From Juglans regia (lineage: Eukaryota > Streptophyta > Magnoliopsida > Fagales > Juglandaceae), in contig NC_049910.1 in the NCBI RefSeq assembly GCF_001411555.2, positions 36,619,250 to 36,683,249 on the forward strand: a stretch of DNA of 64,000 nucleotides, read 5' to 3'. Under the pieces are notes generated by a model. That model did not search any database and was not told the DNA's origin. It saw only the letters and a list, made by a program, of their open reading frames with translations. Every line of letters begins with the position of its first letter. Position 1 is the first letter of the stretch. The translations under genes were made by a program, and so were the position numbers. Shown here piece after piece: positions 22,028 through 33,392 of the stretch.

Positions 22028-25000
22028 TTAGTGTGGAGGAATGTCTAAAGAAGGATGAGTAAAGATGGAGGTAGCACCAACATTGCTGAAAGCGGGAATG
22101 AGAACCTGATTGTTAATCTTTGGGAAGCCAAAGCTAAACGAAGGCAAACCTGTTGGTGCAAAGACTAATGGGACTGGGTTGCCAATACCAATTGATCCAA
22201 AGATCTTCTGCTCATACTCCTGCAGTTGCTGGTATACAGCTACATTAAGAAACAAATAAATGAAAGTTAGAGATATAGGAGACAGCTCATTCATTCTTCC
22301 ACCAAGCTTTACAAATTGAGATCTTTCATGAACACTTGATGACAGCAGTACAAAATTAAAGACAACTACCAATGCAAGTGCAGCCTTGCGTAATGAAATT
22401 ATTTAGAAGTTTTTATATTTTATATTTTTTATAAGTAAGATGATGCTCATTTCATACGAACTTGGTTAAAGTGGGATAATTTAAACTTTGGATTAAAGGG
22501 AGAAAATGATGGAGCTTATTTATCGGAATGCAACCAAATTGGATATTACGGCCCATCTAGCAATTTTGTCAGCTAAAACATTAACAATACATGGAATTTA
22601 ATAAAGTGTGCCCTGTGATGGGGTGTAATGCCCTGGTCCCGCAGGGATCGAAGAGTAACTCCCTATAACTTAAAATTCACAATTCATCAATGTATTTATA
22701 TACTATAAAATATAAAGTCATCAGAATACTACAGAATCTCTCAATAAAAATGTGCCACTTATCAGAAATCTTCTATGAGTAAACCACTATGCTTAAATAA
22801 TCATCTCACCGATACTTGATAATCTAGATCTTTAGCTGGACTATTCAAAATCATCTGAAAAATATATGGAGATAAAGGGTGAGTTATCAACAACTCAGTA
22901 AGCAGAGAACATATACTAGTGTGTAAACATGAGCATTTACAGAGCTTAGAATGCAGAACAAAAATATTTTCTTTTAGAATGTAGAATCAGAATAATGTTT
23001 TCAAAATACAGCATCAGAACATGTTATCAAAAATATCAGAGCGAGAGTTCGAAAAATATTCATAATCAAAATCCCTCTAGCATAGCATAAACTGAAACAT
23101 TACATCTTATCTTATTATATCAGAACAAATACCATGTTTAACCTCTGTGGTAGGGTTGTGCAAACCCTAGTAGCTAATCGAACAGAAACAAAATGTGAAT
23201 CTTCCCCTTATTCATTATTGGAGCCCCGAGTGTGCACATAGGAAAGACCACACAGAAAACCACTTTGTTTCCAATGTGGGTGTACCAGAAACATAAAAGT
23301 TGGTACCAACCCAAATAGAGGCCACAGTTTTATACCCGTGGTGAGGTCAGAACGGAATAGAAACAGAATGTTATGACAGAGGTTTTTAGAAATCACATCA
23401 GATCATATCAGAGTACAAAAAATCTTCAAAACAGAACAAAATCATTACACAACATAATTTATGCACAAAAGCTCATATTCACTCTCTTTTTCAAAGTTCA
23501 GAAACAGAATGTCAAAAATAAGCTCATGTCTACACCAGTCATGACAAAAAATAATTTCTTCTTAAACAGAATCTCATGAGTAATGCAGAACAAATAACTG
23601 AGGCAGTTCAAATTTCTTTTCAACATCAAATATGTATATTTTCCAAAAATAACCTCATCTCATTTTATTTTAAATGCAAAGTCTAGTATAGGAACCCCGT
23701 TTACCTGAACTTCTTAGCTTTTCAGAATTTTCCTCAAAATGTCGAACAATTAACGATCGTCACCTATCAAATAATCAAGTAATTCCCGTAAATTTCCAAT
23801 CAACCACTTATTTCGATATTTAATCCTAAACTTCTAAAATAACCTGGTTAATTCCTCAAAACCTAAAATTTCATAACCTTAAAATATATCATCTTTTTTT
23901 CTAAAATCGTCAATGTTCATTTGATAACTTCGACTAAAAACATTTAAAAATCTAACTTATTTATTAATGAAAACAACTTATGAAGTTTAATACTAGATAA
24001 TATAATTATCCCAAAATAAACTATAACTATTTTCAAATAGACTAAATCATATCTAAAATGTAAAAATAACATTACACCAATATTGTTTACTTTTAAAATA
24101 AAACTTTACTTAATAACATGTTAAAATAATTTTCTGTAATCATAATTAAATAACAGTGTACTAATACATAATAAAAGTATAAAAGCCCATTAATATAACA
24201 TGTAGTAAAGGGTATTACGGTAATTTCAATTAATTCTTTAAAAACTAACAAAACAAACTTACGTATATCAACAAAACATGCACGACAGGGCTTACTCAAG
24301 GAGGAAATCAAGCGGCAGTGTGTGATGGCTGGACTGGGTAGGCAGTGGCGACGCGGCTGGAGAGCAGGCGTGTGGCGGACATGCTGTCAAGCTGGGTTAA
24401 GCACGAGAGAGGGAGAAAATGGAGAGTGAGAGAAGAGAGATAGAGAGGGAGATTACGCACCATGTGGAGTGCATGGACTCTTCGGACGGTGGCGCTGGAC
24501 ATCACTGGGCTGTGGAGGACTGATTTCCAAGGGTGATTGCAGCCCGGGACAGAGGTGGCAACGGCTGCACGCAGCAACCCTCCTAGTGGTTGGGCAGCCC
24601 GTAGAGGAGCCTTACGTAGTGGAGAAAAATGGCTCTATTTTGATGATCAAAAATAGGGGATGACTTCTCGTGGCTCTGCCAATGCATGGTGCAGATACGG
24701 TGGCTTACGGTTGCACGAGGGGCTAGGCAATGACTGGTGGCTTCTGCCATGCAGGGGAAAGACTCACACTGGGTGGTTTCCGTTTGGCTGAGTGCACACG
24801 GCGTTGGCTTTTCTGATGCAGTAATGCCAAGTTGCATCTCAGGCTGGCTCGCTTGCGGCAATGGAGTGGTGGTTGAAGACGGTAGCAGCGGCTGGAACTC
24901 AGTGGAGGGTTTGATGGAGGTTGAGCCGCAGTGCAAGCCTGCTGCGAACATACATGCGTGGTGGAGGCGTTGGGCTAATTTTCAATTGATGGGAAGAAAC

Positions 25001-26226
25001 TGAGGGTGCTGCGGCTTTGTGTTTTGCAGAAAGTATAAATATATATATATATACCAAGGTGATTGAACGTAGAAAGAAACCCTAGAGCCGTAGGAGACGT
25101 GTGTGCGGACGAGAAAAACAAATCGTGCGTGTGCATGGAGTGGATAAAAAAAAACATTAGAGACGTGTGTGATCATGCATGTCGTGGGCAAGAGGGAAAC
25201 TTTAAGGGAAAAAAAAATAGACGGAGAGAATGAAACGTGCAGAAGTTAACGTATGAAAAAAAAATAAAAAGAATAAACTAAAACAAAATAAATAAAAAAA
25301 ACAAATTGAACTTCATTGGGTCCGGGTGTTACATGGGGGCTATCCTCCAGTAAGTAAACACTTTGTTATTTTGGAGAACTTTAGTGAACACAAGAAAAAT
25401 CCCTTCTAGGATAAAATCATGTGGTGATCATCCAAGGGTGTGGTGCACGGGAACGGAATTAACTCTATAGGGATGGGTTCAAAGGGCTCTGCAGTGGAGA
25501 AGTTCCCGACATAAAAAAAAAAAAAAAAGAAAGTGGTGATCCGCCTTCTCCTTCTAAAAGTTGAAGCTTTTAAAATGTACTCAAGTTGCATGGTGATACA
25601 AATCCATCTAGGAACGAAAGAAAACAAAAAGCTTAAGAAAAGATGGAAAAAGAGAAAAATGGAAGTTAAAACTCTGGGTTTCAGGCTTCAACCCATCCAT
25701 GTTGGGATATGCCAAACCGCTAAAATATTCCAATTTGATATTTCATTAAAAAAATTATCTTCCAAATAAATCAACGTAGGTAAGCAACTTACTGAATATT
25801 CTGACAACACAGAAACAAATGTGCATACCTTCTGATAATTCAACAGATGGTCTCCGCTCTTTCACCCACTGATGACTTTGGGCAAGTCTCCATCCTTTGG
25901 ACTTCTTTATGTAGGCTATTACAATAGCTGGTGACCTGTCAGAAAAAAAGAATTGACACTTAGAAAAAAAGTATTTCGGGAGATCTAAATCATCTCATAT
26001 GGAGGCTCTGTGATGACATATTTGTAGCATTCTATAAGCATTTATGGATGGCTGGCAGGTGTTGCAATACGTGCTTTATGTATGTCAGCCTTTGACCTTT
26101 GTGTGTGCCCGAGGCACCAAGGTGGGGAGAGAGAGAGAGATAGAGACCCAAATTAGAATGCATCTACCTATTTTTTTCCAGACATGCAATGCACCAGAAT
26201 ACGAGCTTTGTCCCTTTCACATTGCT
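22028..26226 (-). pseudogene. IBR5-like: IBR5-like dual-specificity phosphatase, 3' exons only
   Basis: Three minus-strand exons match the C-terminal half of the plant phosphatase IBR5 (indole-3-butyric acid response 5, auxin and ABA signalling). Exon a (26168-26226) encodes E-Q-C-E-R-D-K-A-R-I-L-V-H-C-M-S-G-K, the active-site P-loop HCxxGxxR. Exon b (25829-25935) encodes RSPAIVIAYIKKSKGWRLA then QSHQWVKERRPSVELSE. Exon c (22028-22239) encodes AVYQQLQEYEQKIFGS and ends in S-L-D-I-P-P-H-stop. Splice borders are canonical. Exon a has one extra A in an A-run, shifting the frame at the active site, and exon c stops where the family continues (E/Q)-F-T-F-G. The N-terminal exons are absent. A solo LTR fills intron b-c. 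Confidence 0.85.
22624..25333 (-). mobile_element. Solo LTR (probable Ty3-gypsy, Tekay-like), 2.7 kb
   Basis: Read on minus, it starts TGTAACACCCGGACCC and ends GGGCATTACA, so it has TG...CA termini. A perfect 5-bp duplication TGGGG flanks it (22619-22623, 25334-25338). It has no coding domain, PBS or PPT. The interior has a GC-rich 5' part (24.3-25.0 kb), then an AT-rich part nearly collinear with 38.2-38.9 kb of the other copy. The TGTAACACCC start and very long LTR are typical of Tekay/Del chromoviruses, but no internal domains are present to prove the family. The ORFs at 24308-24951 on both strands are inside this LTR and look spurious. Confidence 0.75.
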
Positions 26227-26593
26227 CTGCAAAATCAACCATGTGAACTCAAACTGCAACTGAACCGATGATATCAAAGGCATTTGTGGTATAATTGAAA
26301 CAATCCAACAACAGTTAACCTTCGGTAAATCAGTCAGTCACTCAGTCTTATTAATTTAAGCTTGCTTAAATTTGCTTATCTAAACTCCACAGGTTAATCA
26401 TAATAGATATAACTATGCATTGATGATCATGAGCGATCATGAATATGATCCCCCCAAAATAGAATTTATGGAACAGCTTCTGTCCATTTCTGTAATAAAT
26501 GAACCTAGATTAGATAATTTAAATTTAAAAGAATTTGAAAGCATGTATTTATTAATATATAAATCGTAAATAATTTGAAATTTAGGAGTCTAA
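26227..26593. other. IBR5-like intron remnant and RALF3-side flank
   Basis: 26227-26405 matches 31440-31625 and 60832-61012 (IBR5 intron). From 26410 to 26510 it matches the RALF1 block instead. The switch near 26405 marks a breakpoint between the IBR5 and RALF units. Confidence 0.65.
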
Positions 26594-26823
26594 GCCTCCG
26601 TTTGGATAGTGAGATGAGATGAGATGATTTTAGATAAAAGTTAAAAATTGATCAATAAAATATTGTTAGAATATTATTTAATTTTATTATTATTTTAGGA
26701 TTTGAAAAAGTTGAATTGATATTTGAAAAAGTTGAATTGTTCATTGTATTTTGTGTGATAATTTGAGAAAATTATAATGACATCATAAGATGAGTTGGGA
26801 TGGTTTCTTAATCCAAATGGGGC
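26594..26823. mobile_element. MITE with GTTTGGAT-type ends
   Basis: The left end is GCCTCCGTTTGGATAGTGAG followed by ATGAGATGAGATG. The right end read inward is GCCCCATTTGGATTAAG followed by AACCATCCCAAC. It is 230 bp, AT-rich, with repeated TTTGAAAAAGTTGAATT motifs inside. I recall such ends as very abundant in Fagales genomes. A clear target duplication is not visible. Its right part also appears in the palindrome spacer (41943-41970). Confidence 0.65.
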
Positions 26824-27270
26824 ATAAAACACTTCATATTCTTTTCTATTCTTCTTCTTCTTCTTCTTTTCTCTATACTTAATATTTTTAAATGCTAGAT
26901 TTAAAACTTCATAATGAAGTCATAAATAATAATAATTTCTCCAACAAGTTAAGGCGCCCATGCATGCAATATATAACGCATGCAAGCAGGGGCATTAATT
27001 CTTAACACGACTTCAATAAGAAAAATATTAAATGTACTTAAGAAAAACTTACAAAAAATATTTACTTCTCAACATATCAATTTTTTATGTATATGCTAAA
27101 AATTATAAAGTTTAAAATTCAAATTAACAAAATGAGTCTTTTAAATAAAATTGTAAGTAAAAAATGTAAGTACATGATGTAACACTATTTATATCCATAA
27201 GAAAAATACTAAATGTACTTGAGAAAAACTTACAAAAAACTTATTTCTCAATAAGTCAGTTTTTGATATA
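26824..27270. other. RALF3 upstream flank shared with the palindrome centre
   Basis: 26824-27010 (with a CTT microsatellite near 26853) is nearly identical to 41966-42165, the palindrome spacer. 27010-27270 consists of diverged repeats of a GAAAAACTTACAAAAAAT unit, also present at 41455-41700 and 42440-42620. Confidence 0.75.
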
Positions 27271-27628
27271 TCCATATCCCTCATGTGGTCGTGTATATCT
27301 TCATTAATAGACCTTCATGCATGGAATGCTTATCAATTAAACAGGCCGCTATACTTGTAAGAGAGTTAAGAAATTTCTTACGAAACTTGGTAAAATCCAA
27401 GTACCGGCCAATTGTAAAAGATATGCACATTGCACATTAATCAAAAACTGATGATCTGTCTTGTACTCCAAATAATGTGGGAACGTTGCACAAGTTCGAT
27501 CGAGATTAATCTAGACAAAAGACATATCATATATCTTTGCATGATTTTCAAAGTTCCTCATCATCAAACCAATTTTTGTTCTAACTGTATTTGTTCAAAC
27601 CCTATATTTAGAAAATATAATATATATA

Positions 27629-27660
<32 letters not shown>

Positions 27661-27960
27661 ATGCCTAAACAAACAAGGAGCTATCCAAATACTATTACTC
27701 TCCCAGCTTCTAACTTTGGCGATGAATAGTTTCAAACAAACTCGTACATGCAGATCATGATCTATGCAAAAAGGTTATATTTAGCACAACCTTGTACTAT
27801 AAATCTCTCAACACCACCCACCAGCTCATAGTATCCCCAGAGCTAGTCAGATAGCTAGCTAGCAACCCTCTTTCTTTCTCACTTCACATTTAACCTGCGC
27901 ATAAAGTACGTACTCGCATCAGACAAGAGAACCTTTATTTGCAATCTCCATTGATGCACG
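27271..27960 (+). promoter_or_regulatory. RALF3 promoter region
   Basis: Collinear with the RALF4 and RALF5 promoters. The 26-bp shared block is at 27768-27793 and TATAAAT at 27798-27804, 163 bp upstream of the ATG. Between TATA and ATG lie CAACACCACCCACCAGCTCA, a GCTAGCTAGCAACCC motif and a CTTTCTTTCTCACTTCAC stretch, probably the 5'UTR. This copy shows the uninterrupted form of the site where CACTA inserted in RALF5. Confidence 0.65.
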
Positions 27961-28206
27961 ATGGCAATGCCCAGAGGAACTGTTATTTTCGTGATTTGCA
28001 TGTTTATGGTTAGCGGGCTTTGGGTTCAAGATACAAATGCACGCAACCTCAGCTATGGAGCTGTAATAGGTGGAAATATTCATGCAAACTGCAACTTGCA
28101 TCCTGAGGCTGAGATTTGCCATAGGTTGCCAGCTAATAAATACACGAGAGGCTGCGAAAGAGAAACTCATTGCCGAACACCACCAGAATATATATATCAT
28201 GATTAA
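27961..28206 (+). CDS. RALF-like secreted peptide (RALF3)
   Basis: This 81-residue, single-exon precursor is the best candidate for a fully functional copy. Signal peptide 1-27 (VIFVICMFMVSGLW core, cleavage probably after D-T-N-A). The mature domain begins R-N-L-S-Y-G-A-V at 28-35, matching the RALF Y-I-S-Y-x-x-L receptor-binding element in shortened form. Cysteines at 44, 53, 65 and 71 give the two RALF disulfides (44-53, 65-71 by family rule), and N-K-Y-T-R-G-C is at 59-65. There is no RRxL cleavage site or pro-region, as in short pollen-type Arabidopsis RALFs. The promoter is complete. The C-terminal tail Y-I-Y-H-D comes from a short AT repeat. Confidence 0.9.
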   Translation: MAMPRGTVIFVICMFMVSGLWVQDTNARNLSYGAVIGGNIHANCNLHPEAEICHRLPANKYTRGCERETHCRTPPEYIYHD

Positions 28207-28931
28207 GATGATGATCAAGATCATGATAAACGTCCAGAAGTAGTAATAAAAACGGTTGCGATTCCATGCATCTAAAATTAATTATTTGTTCTTCTAGACA
28301 TTAATATATTAATGTATGTATAAGATTATATCGATCGATTGACTTACTGTGTGTATTAATGTCCCAATGTTTAATTTATATATACCATTTATTTATGAAA
28401 GGCGTACATTCTATATAATTCTTTTTGAAGCCACGGTACTTATGAATATAATCATGATCTTAACTCATATATGCATGCATCATATAATAACGACGTACGT
28501 CATGTCATGTTAAGTTGGTCACGTATTTTGAAAATCCAAGTGTATATAATATTATGCATTCATGCATCGATCGTATGGGTACTATTGCTACGGCGACATG
28601 CGGTCATCTTTTCCATTATTTTCTGTCAATTATATCTTTATGATTTTTATATATAATCCTCGAAATGTTTTTACATATACAGCGTACTTAACACAATTAA
28701 TTTCATCATTTTCTGCTTCTAGACCTGATCTGATCTCTCTCCAGGGTCAAACGCAAAGCACATGCGCAAAATGACACCCAATAGTTATCGCAAAAGTACA
28801 GTTTTAGTCTACGAGTTTTATTTACTTTCAAGAGATTAGGCTTTTATTTAAAGTTAATTTATCAGAGTTTATTTACGTACGATTAGTTTTAGCGCTTAAT
28901 TTATTTTATTTTAAAGTCTAATTTGATCGTA
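28207..28931. other. RALF3 3' flank
   Basis: 28207-28790 matches the inverted 5030-5600 flank of RALF1, and its first 350 bp match the RALF4 and RALF5 3' flanks. No gene is seen. 28800-28931 is unmatched AT-rich DNA leading to a copia fragment. Confidence 0.65.
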
Positions 28932-30412
28932 CATCTAATTTTCAAATAAGCCACCAATGAGAGACTAGTCGAATGGTGCACGAGTTTACCACTGGATTGA
29001 AAGTGTCTTGAAAGTTGATCCTTTCCGGTTGATGAAAGCCCTTGGTGACTAGCCAGGCTTTATAACATTCCAAGGAGCCATCTTCCTTACACTGGATTTA
29101 TAGATCCACCGGTAGCCAACGACATTCATGTGGGAGGTGGGCTCTACAAGGTACCAGGTGCTATTAGCCTATATATTACAAAGCACTGCATTGATCTCCC
29201 GTATCCATGGTTTGACTCCACTCTATAAACTTAATAGTTGAGCTAAAGCAGGTAGGCTCTGTCTCTAGCGGATTGTAGGTAACAAGTACATAGGCAATGG
29301 ATAGCGTATTGTGCCGTCAGTGTGAGTTTTTGGTTTAGAGATGGCATTTTGGAGCCTTATACACATTGGATGACTTCGCAAGGGCATACTGGCAACGATA
29401 GGTCCAAAGATGGGCAAGAGTGATGTTGTGGCAGGTATGGGACTAGACGTAGGCGGGGATGATGGATACAGACCAATTATGGAAGTAGGGCTAGGAGGCA
29501 GGGTGTTGGTCGCAGGAGATGCTTGTGAACATTGTGAAGATAGGGCTGGACCAAGAAGAGATTTAGTAATTGTGGAGACACAGTGGGTGTAATCTTTACG
29601 GTGGTAGGAAGTGGCGTTGTTTCAGTAGGTGGAGCAAATGTAGGAGGGTGTGAATGAGTGAAGGGAAAATTGGATTCATTGAATACTACATGGCAGGAGG
29701 TGTACCGGGTACTAGTGGAGGGGTCTAGGCAAAGGTAGCCACGATGTTGAGGGCTCAGACCGAGATAAACACATTTCTGGGATTGAAAATATGTATTTTA
29801 TGTGACTAGTATGGCTATAGGTAGGGCCAACACTCACACCCGAACACAAGCAATAAAGTGTAATCAAGGGGTTGTATGAATAACGTCTCAAAATGGGAGA
29901 TGTCCGATAAGCCAGGCATTGGTTGGCAGTTAATCAAGTAACACGCTAGTCGAAAGGCAAAACCATATGACAATGCCGACGTTCGACAAAATCATTTTAT
30001 TGATGAGTGTAGGGACACTTGAGACGATGTTGCCTAGACTATGGTATTCACTAGCGGCCTGATCATTAGATTCAAGCCTTTTAATTTTGAGGTTAAAGGG
30101 ATGTAGAGACGTTTAACATGCAAAAAAAAGTTCGAAAAGTACATAGCCCATTAGACTAATTATTACGTATGGGATATAACCAAGAAAACTTGCTATAATG
30201 ATCAACAAAAGTCACATAGTATTTATTACCAAAATTGGAAAGAAAATATTAAATCTAAAGGAACTTGAGAATGCGGCATAGACTACTCAAAAAGGTTAAT
30301 ATTGGATTTTGCCTTGTTGGCAAGCACCACAGACAGACACTAATTTATTTAGACACAATAATGGAAACCTAGACACAATAGCTTTAACAAATTGCATAAA
30401 CTGATGACCAAG
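28932..30412 (-). mobile_element. Degraded Ty1-copia fragment (antisense)
   Basis: Read on minus it corresponds to 62480-63535 and to the fragment at 1-1048: R-L-G-H-P pre-integrase motif near 30405, integrase Y-V-T-F-V-D-H-Y-N-K-F-S-W-L near 30230, and RT start (F-H-Q-P-E-R) near 29030. Multiple stops. The small plus-strand ORF at 29410-29592 is antisense to it. Its inner part forms the outer end of the palindrome left arm. Confidence 0.8.
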
Positions 30413-31560
30413 CCTGAATTAGCTAGCTTTCAAGAAGACTCAAGTATTTTAGATGGGATTAGAAGAAGATTTTTATATTTTTAAAATATTTTAAGAAGTT
30501 TTTAAATTTTGTGGGATCAATATTATTTTTTTTTATCAAATTTTATTTAAATTTAAATAATAATAATAATTCAATTTTTGTTTTCTTTTTGGAGGCTCAA
30601 CGTTCTGCCAATGGAACTGGCCGGATGACGTGGCTTATACCAAGGGACCGAAGCACAAAGCCCAAGTTGGCTAACTAACTAGCCAATCGTGTACATCTAA
30701 ATATCATCCTTGAAGCATCATAAACATTGGAACTAGTAATCGGTCATTTTGCATAAAAGAAACATTTTTAAAAATCTTTCATAGTCAACCACACTTAATA
30801 TGACAAGAATTAGCATAGACGTAGTATCCCCCGAGAAATTAGAAAGAGTAATGATTATATTTAGACTGATGATCAGTGTCCCAATACGAGCTCATGATTA
30901 GATTTGGTACCATAAATACATTGGCAGCTGGCATTTGCTTTGCTTGTTTTCTATGCATCTTCCAAAATTTAGGTTTAATTTATCCCTGAAGAAAAGAGAG
31001 AAAGATCCTCATATCTTGTTCAATCTTGATCGCATTCCCCTCTGTTCTTGGAGCCAGATGCCAAAATGAATTGATGAAGCTAGTCGATCAAAAAAATTGA
31101 TGCAGCCATTATCAATTCCATTGTAATCCTAGACGTCACATTCAATGCATCCTTTATTCCAACCTTCAAAACACTATCATTGATTTTCTTCTTATTTGGG
31201 CTACTATATGCATTTTGGGGGATTAGGTACAAACTTTGCCGAGTTCTCTTCTCACCATCAAGTTGGTCATCTCGTCCAAGTTATATCTCCATTGGAGCCA
31301 TTTGATAAGAGAAAAAAGCCCTTCGATTCTTATACCTCTTAGATTGATAAAAATGAGATTACAGTTCTCAAATGTTCTTGATAGCACAGAGCTGTATTGA
31401 AAAACAATAAGGTTTCTATTACCGTTTTTTTTTTTTATAAGTAAAGAGATTATATGATTAACCTGTGGAGTTTAGATAAGCAAATTTAAGCAAGCTTAAA
31501 TTAATAAGACTAAGTGACTGACTGATTTACTGAAGGTTAACTGCTGTTGGATTGTTTCAA
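30413..31560. other. Arm flank without recognised genes
   Basis: Inverted match to 60.9-62.5 kb. Relative to the right arm it lacks about 520 bp (right arm 61575-62092), so only the end of the small right-arm ORF remains here (30870-30895). A poly-T run lies at 31420-31438. No gene that I recognise. Confidence 0.6.
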
Positions 31561-31628
31561 TTATACCACAAATGCCTTTGATATCATCGGTTCAGTTGCA
31601 GTTTCAGTTCACATGGTTGATTTTGCAG

Positions 31629-32030
31629 AGCAATGAATGTGAAAGGGACAAAGCTCGTGTTCTGGTGCATTGCATGTCTGGAAAAAAATAGGTAGATGCA
31701 TTCTAATTTGGGTCTCTATCTCTCTCTCTCTCCCCACCCTGGCGCCCCGGGCACATACAAAGGTCAAAGGCTGACATACATAAAGCACGTATTGCAACAC
31801 CTGCCAGCCACCCATAAATGCTTATAGAATGCTACAAATATGTCATCACAGAGCCTCCATATGAGATGATTTAGATTTTTCGAAATACTGTTATTTTGAG
31901 TGTCAATTCTTTTTTTCAGACAGGTCACCAGCTATTGTAATGGCCTACTTAATGAAGTCCATAGGATGGAGACTTGCCCAAAGTTATGAGTGGGTGAAAG
32001 AGCGGAGACCATCTGTTGAATTATCTGAAG
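31629..32030 (+). pseudogene. IBR5-like: IBR5-like phosphatase, two exons (left arm copy)
   Basis: Exon a (31629-31691) carries D-K-A-R-V-L-V-H-C-M-S-G-K. It has a 4-bp insertion near its start, and the same 7-A run as the 26.2-kb copy, giving two frameshifts (63 bp against 58 in the in-frame copy). Exon b (31924-32030, 107 bp) encodes RSPAIVMAYLMKSIGWRLA then QSYEWVKERRPSVELSE. The following intron is cut at about 32115 by a truncated copia LTR and the last exon is missing. Confidence 0.85.
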
Positions 32031-32115
32031 GTATGCACATTTGTTTATGTGTTTTCAGAATATTCATTAAGTTGCTTACTAGCATTGATTTATTTGGAAG
32101 ATAATTTTTTTAATG

Positions 32116-32272
32116 AAATTAGCAAGATCACGTTGATGTAGATAAAATGGTCAAGCGGGACTCTTGCTGATATTGTTGTATTGATAAGTTTAGATTTCAA
32201 TTCTTGTTATTTATGTAAATCATTCTTGCTGTAAAGATTTTCTGGAATATATGAAAATACAAAAGTTTGACA
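32116..32272 (+). repeat. Truncated copia 5' LTR
   Basis: 157 bp matching the last three quarters of the 3' LTR at 39938-40146. The upstream neighbour is IBR5 intron DNA (TTTTTTTAATG), not a target duplication. Confidence 0.9.
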
Positions 32273-32349
32273 TGGTATCAGAACCATACGATCTCAGGCT
32301 CTCTTCTCGTACTCCTTAACCTTCAACACGTCCCTCTTTTTCACTGTCC

Positions 32350-33392
32350 ATGGTGGATTCTAGTGACTCCCACCAGTCCGTCGATACGTCCCAATTGTCT
32401 GATTCCATCCTTGAGTTGTCTACCAAGATGACCGAAGCCTTGAACAAGGCCGAGACCCCAAATATTACCACCAAAACTTCCGCTGCCCCGATCGGCATCA
32501 AGTTGGATGGTTCCAACTATGCCCTATGGTCCCAGGTTGTCGAGATGTACATCTCTGGCAAATACAAACTGGGATATATCAATGGTGATTCCCCCAACCG
32601 ACCCCTCGTTTCACAAGTGGCGCACTAACAATGACATTGTTAAAGGTTGGTTAAAAAACTCCATGGACTCCTCATTGATTGGCAACTTTATCCATTTTCC
32701 CATGGCTAAAGCAGTTTTAGATTCCATTGCCACAACTTATTTTGATGGTAGTGATGCTTCTCAAGTTTATGATCTCAGACGCCATGTGACTTGACTTCGG
32801 AAGCCTCTGGTTCTCTTGAAAAATATTACACTGGTTTGCAGGGCTTAGGGCTTGAAATTGACTTCCGTCGCCCAAATCCAATGGAATGCTTTACTGATAT
32901 TCAGCATTTTAATCGACTCACTCAGGAAGATCGTGTTTATGTCTTCTTGGATGGGATTGATGATCAACTAGACAAAATTTGCGGTGATGTCCTTTAGATG
33001 AACCTGTTTCATACTGTTGAACAGGCTTATGCCCATGTTCGACGAGAGGCCACTAGACAGCAGGTGATGACCACAGGGGATCTCGAAGTCACCCAGGGAG
33101 CAGTTTTAGCCTCCAAAGGCCTCACATTGAGCCCCTTTGTCCATGGAAAATCTGCCAAGACCCGACCTCCCACCAATGGTATCAAATGCTCTCACTGTGC
33201 AACCAGAAACACACTCGAGAAACCTACTTTAAACTGCACGGCTACCCTGACTGGTGGCAAGATCCACAAGCCCAGAAACGTCGTGATGTTGCTGACATTG
33301 ATAGAGGTACTGGCAAGGCTGTTGTTGCAGCTGCCGAGCCACACCTGTCTCTCATTCCGCAAGCCGCACGATCCTAGGATACTTCTTCTCCC
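32350..33392 (+). pseudogene. Copia gag, frameshifted
   Basis: The ATG at 32350 begins M-V-D-S-S-D-S-H-Q-S. Then come I-K-L-D-G-S-N-Y-A-L-W-S-Q and M-Y-I-S-G-K-Y-K-L-G-Y, the gag N-terminus of copia. A frameshift near 32610, another at 32790 and a stop at 32995 split the UBN2 domain (L-D-G-I-D-D-Q-L-D-K-I). The zinc-finger-like C-S-H-C...T-R-E-T-Y-F-K-L-H-G-Y-P motif is at about 33186-33250 in a shifted frame. Confidence 0.88.

Noticed and set aside
24308..25003. ORFs on both strands that look like small proteins
   Set aside because: They lie inside a solo LTR defined by TG...CA ends and a perfect 5-bp duplication. They are not conserved in the sister LTR at 37.2-38.1 kb.
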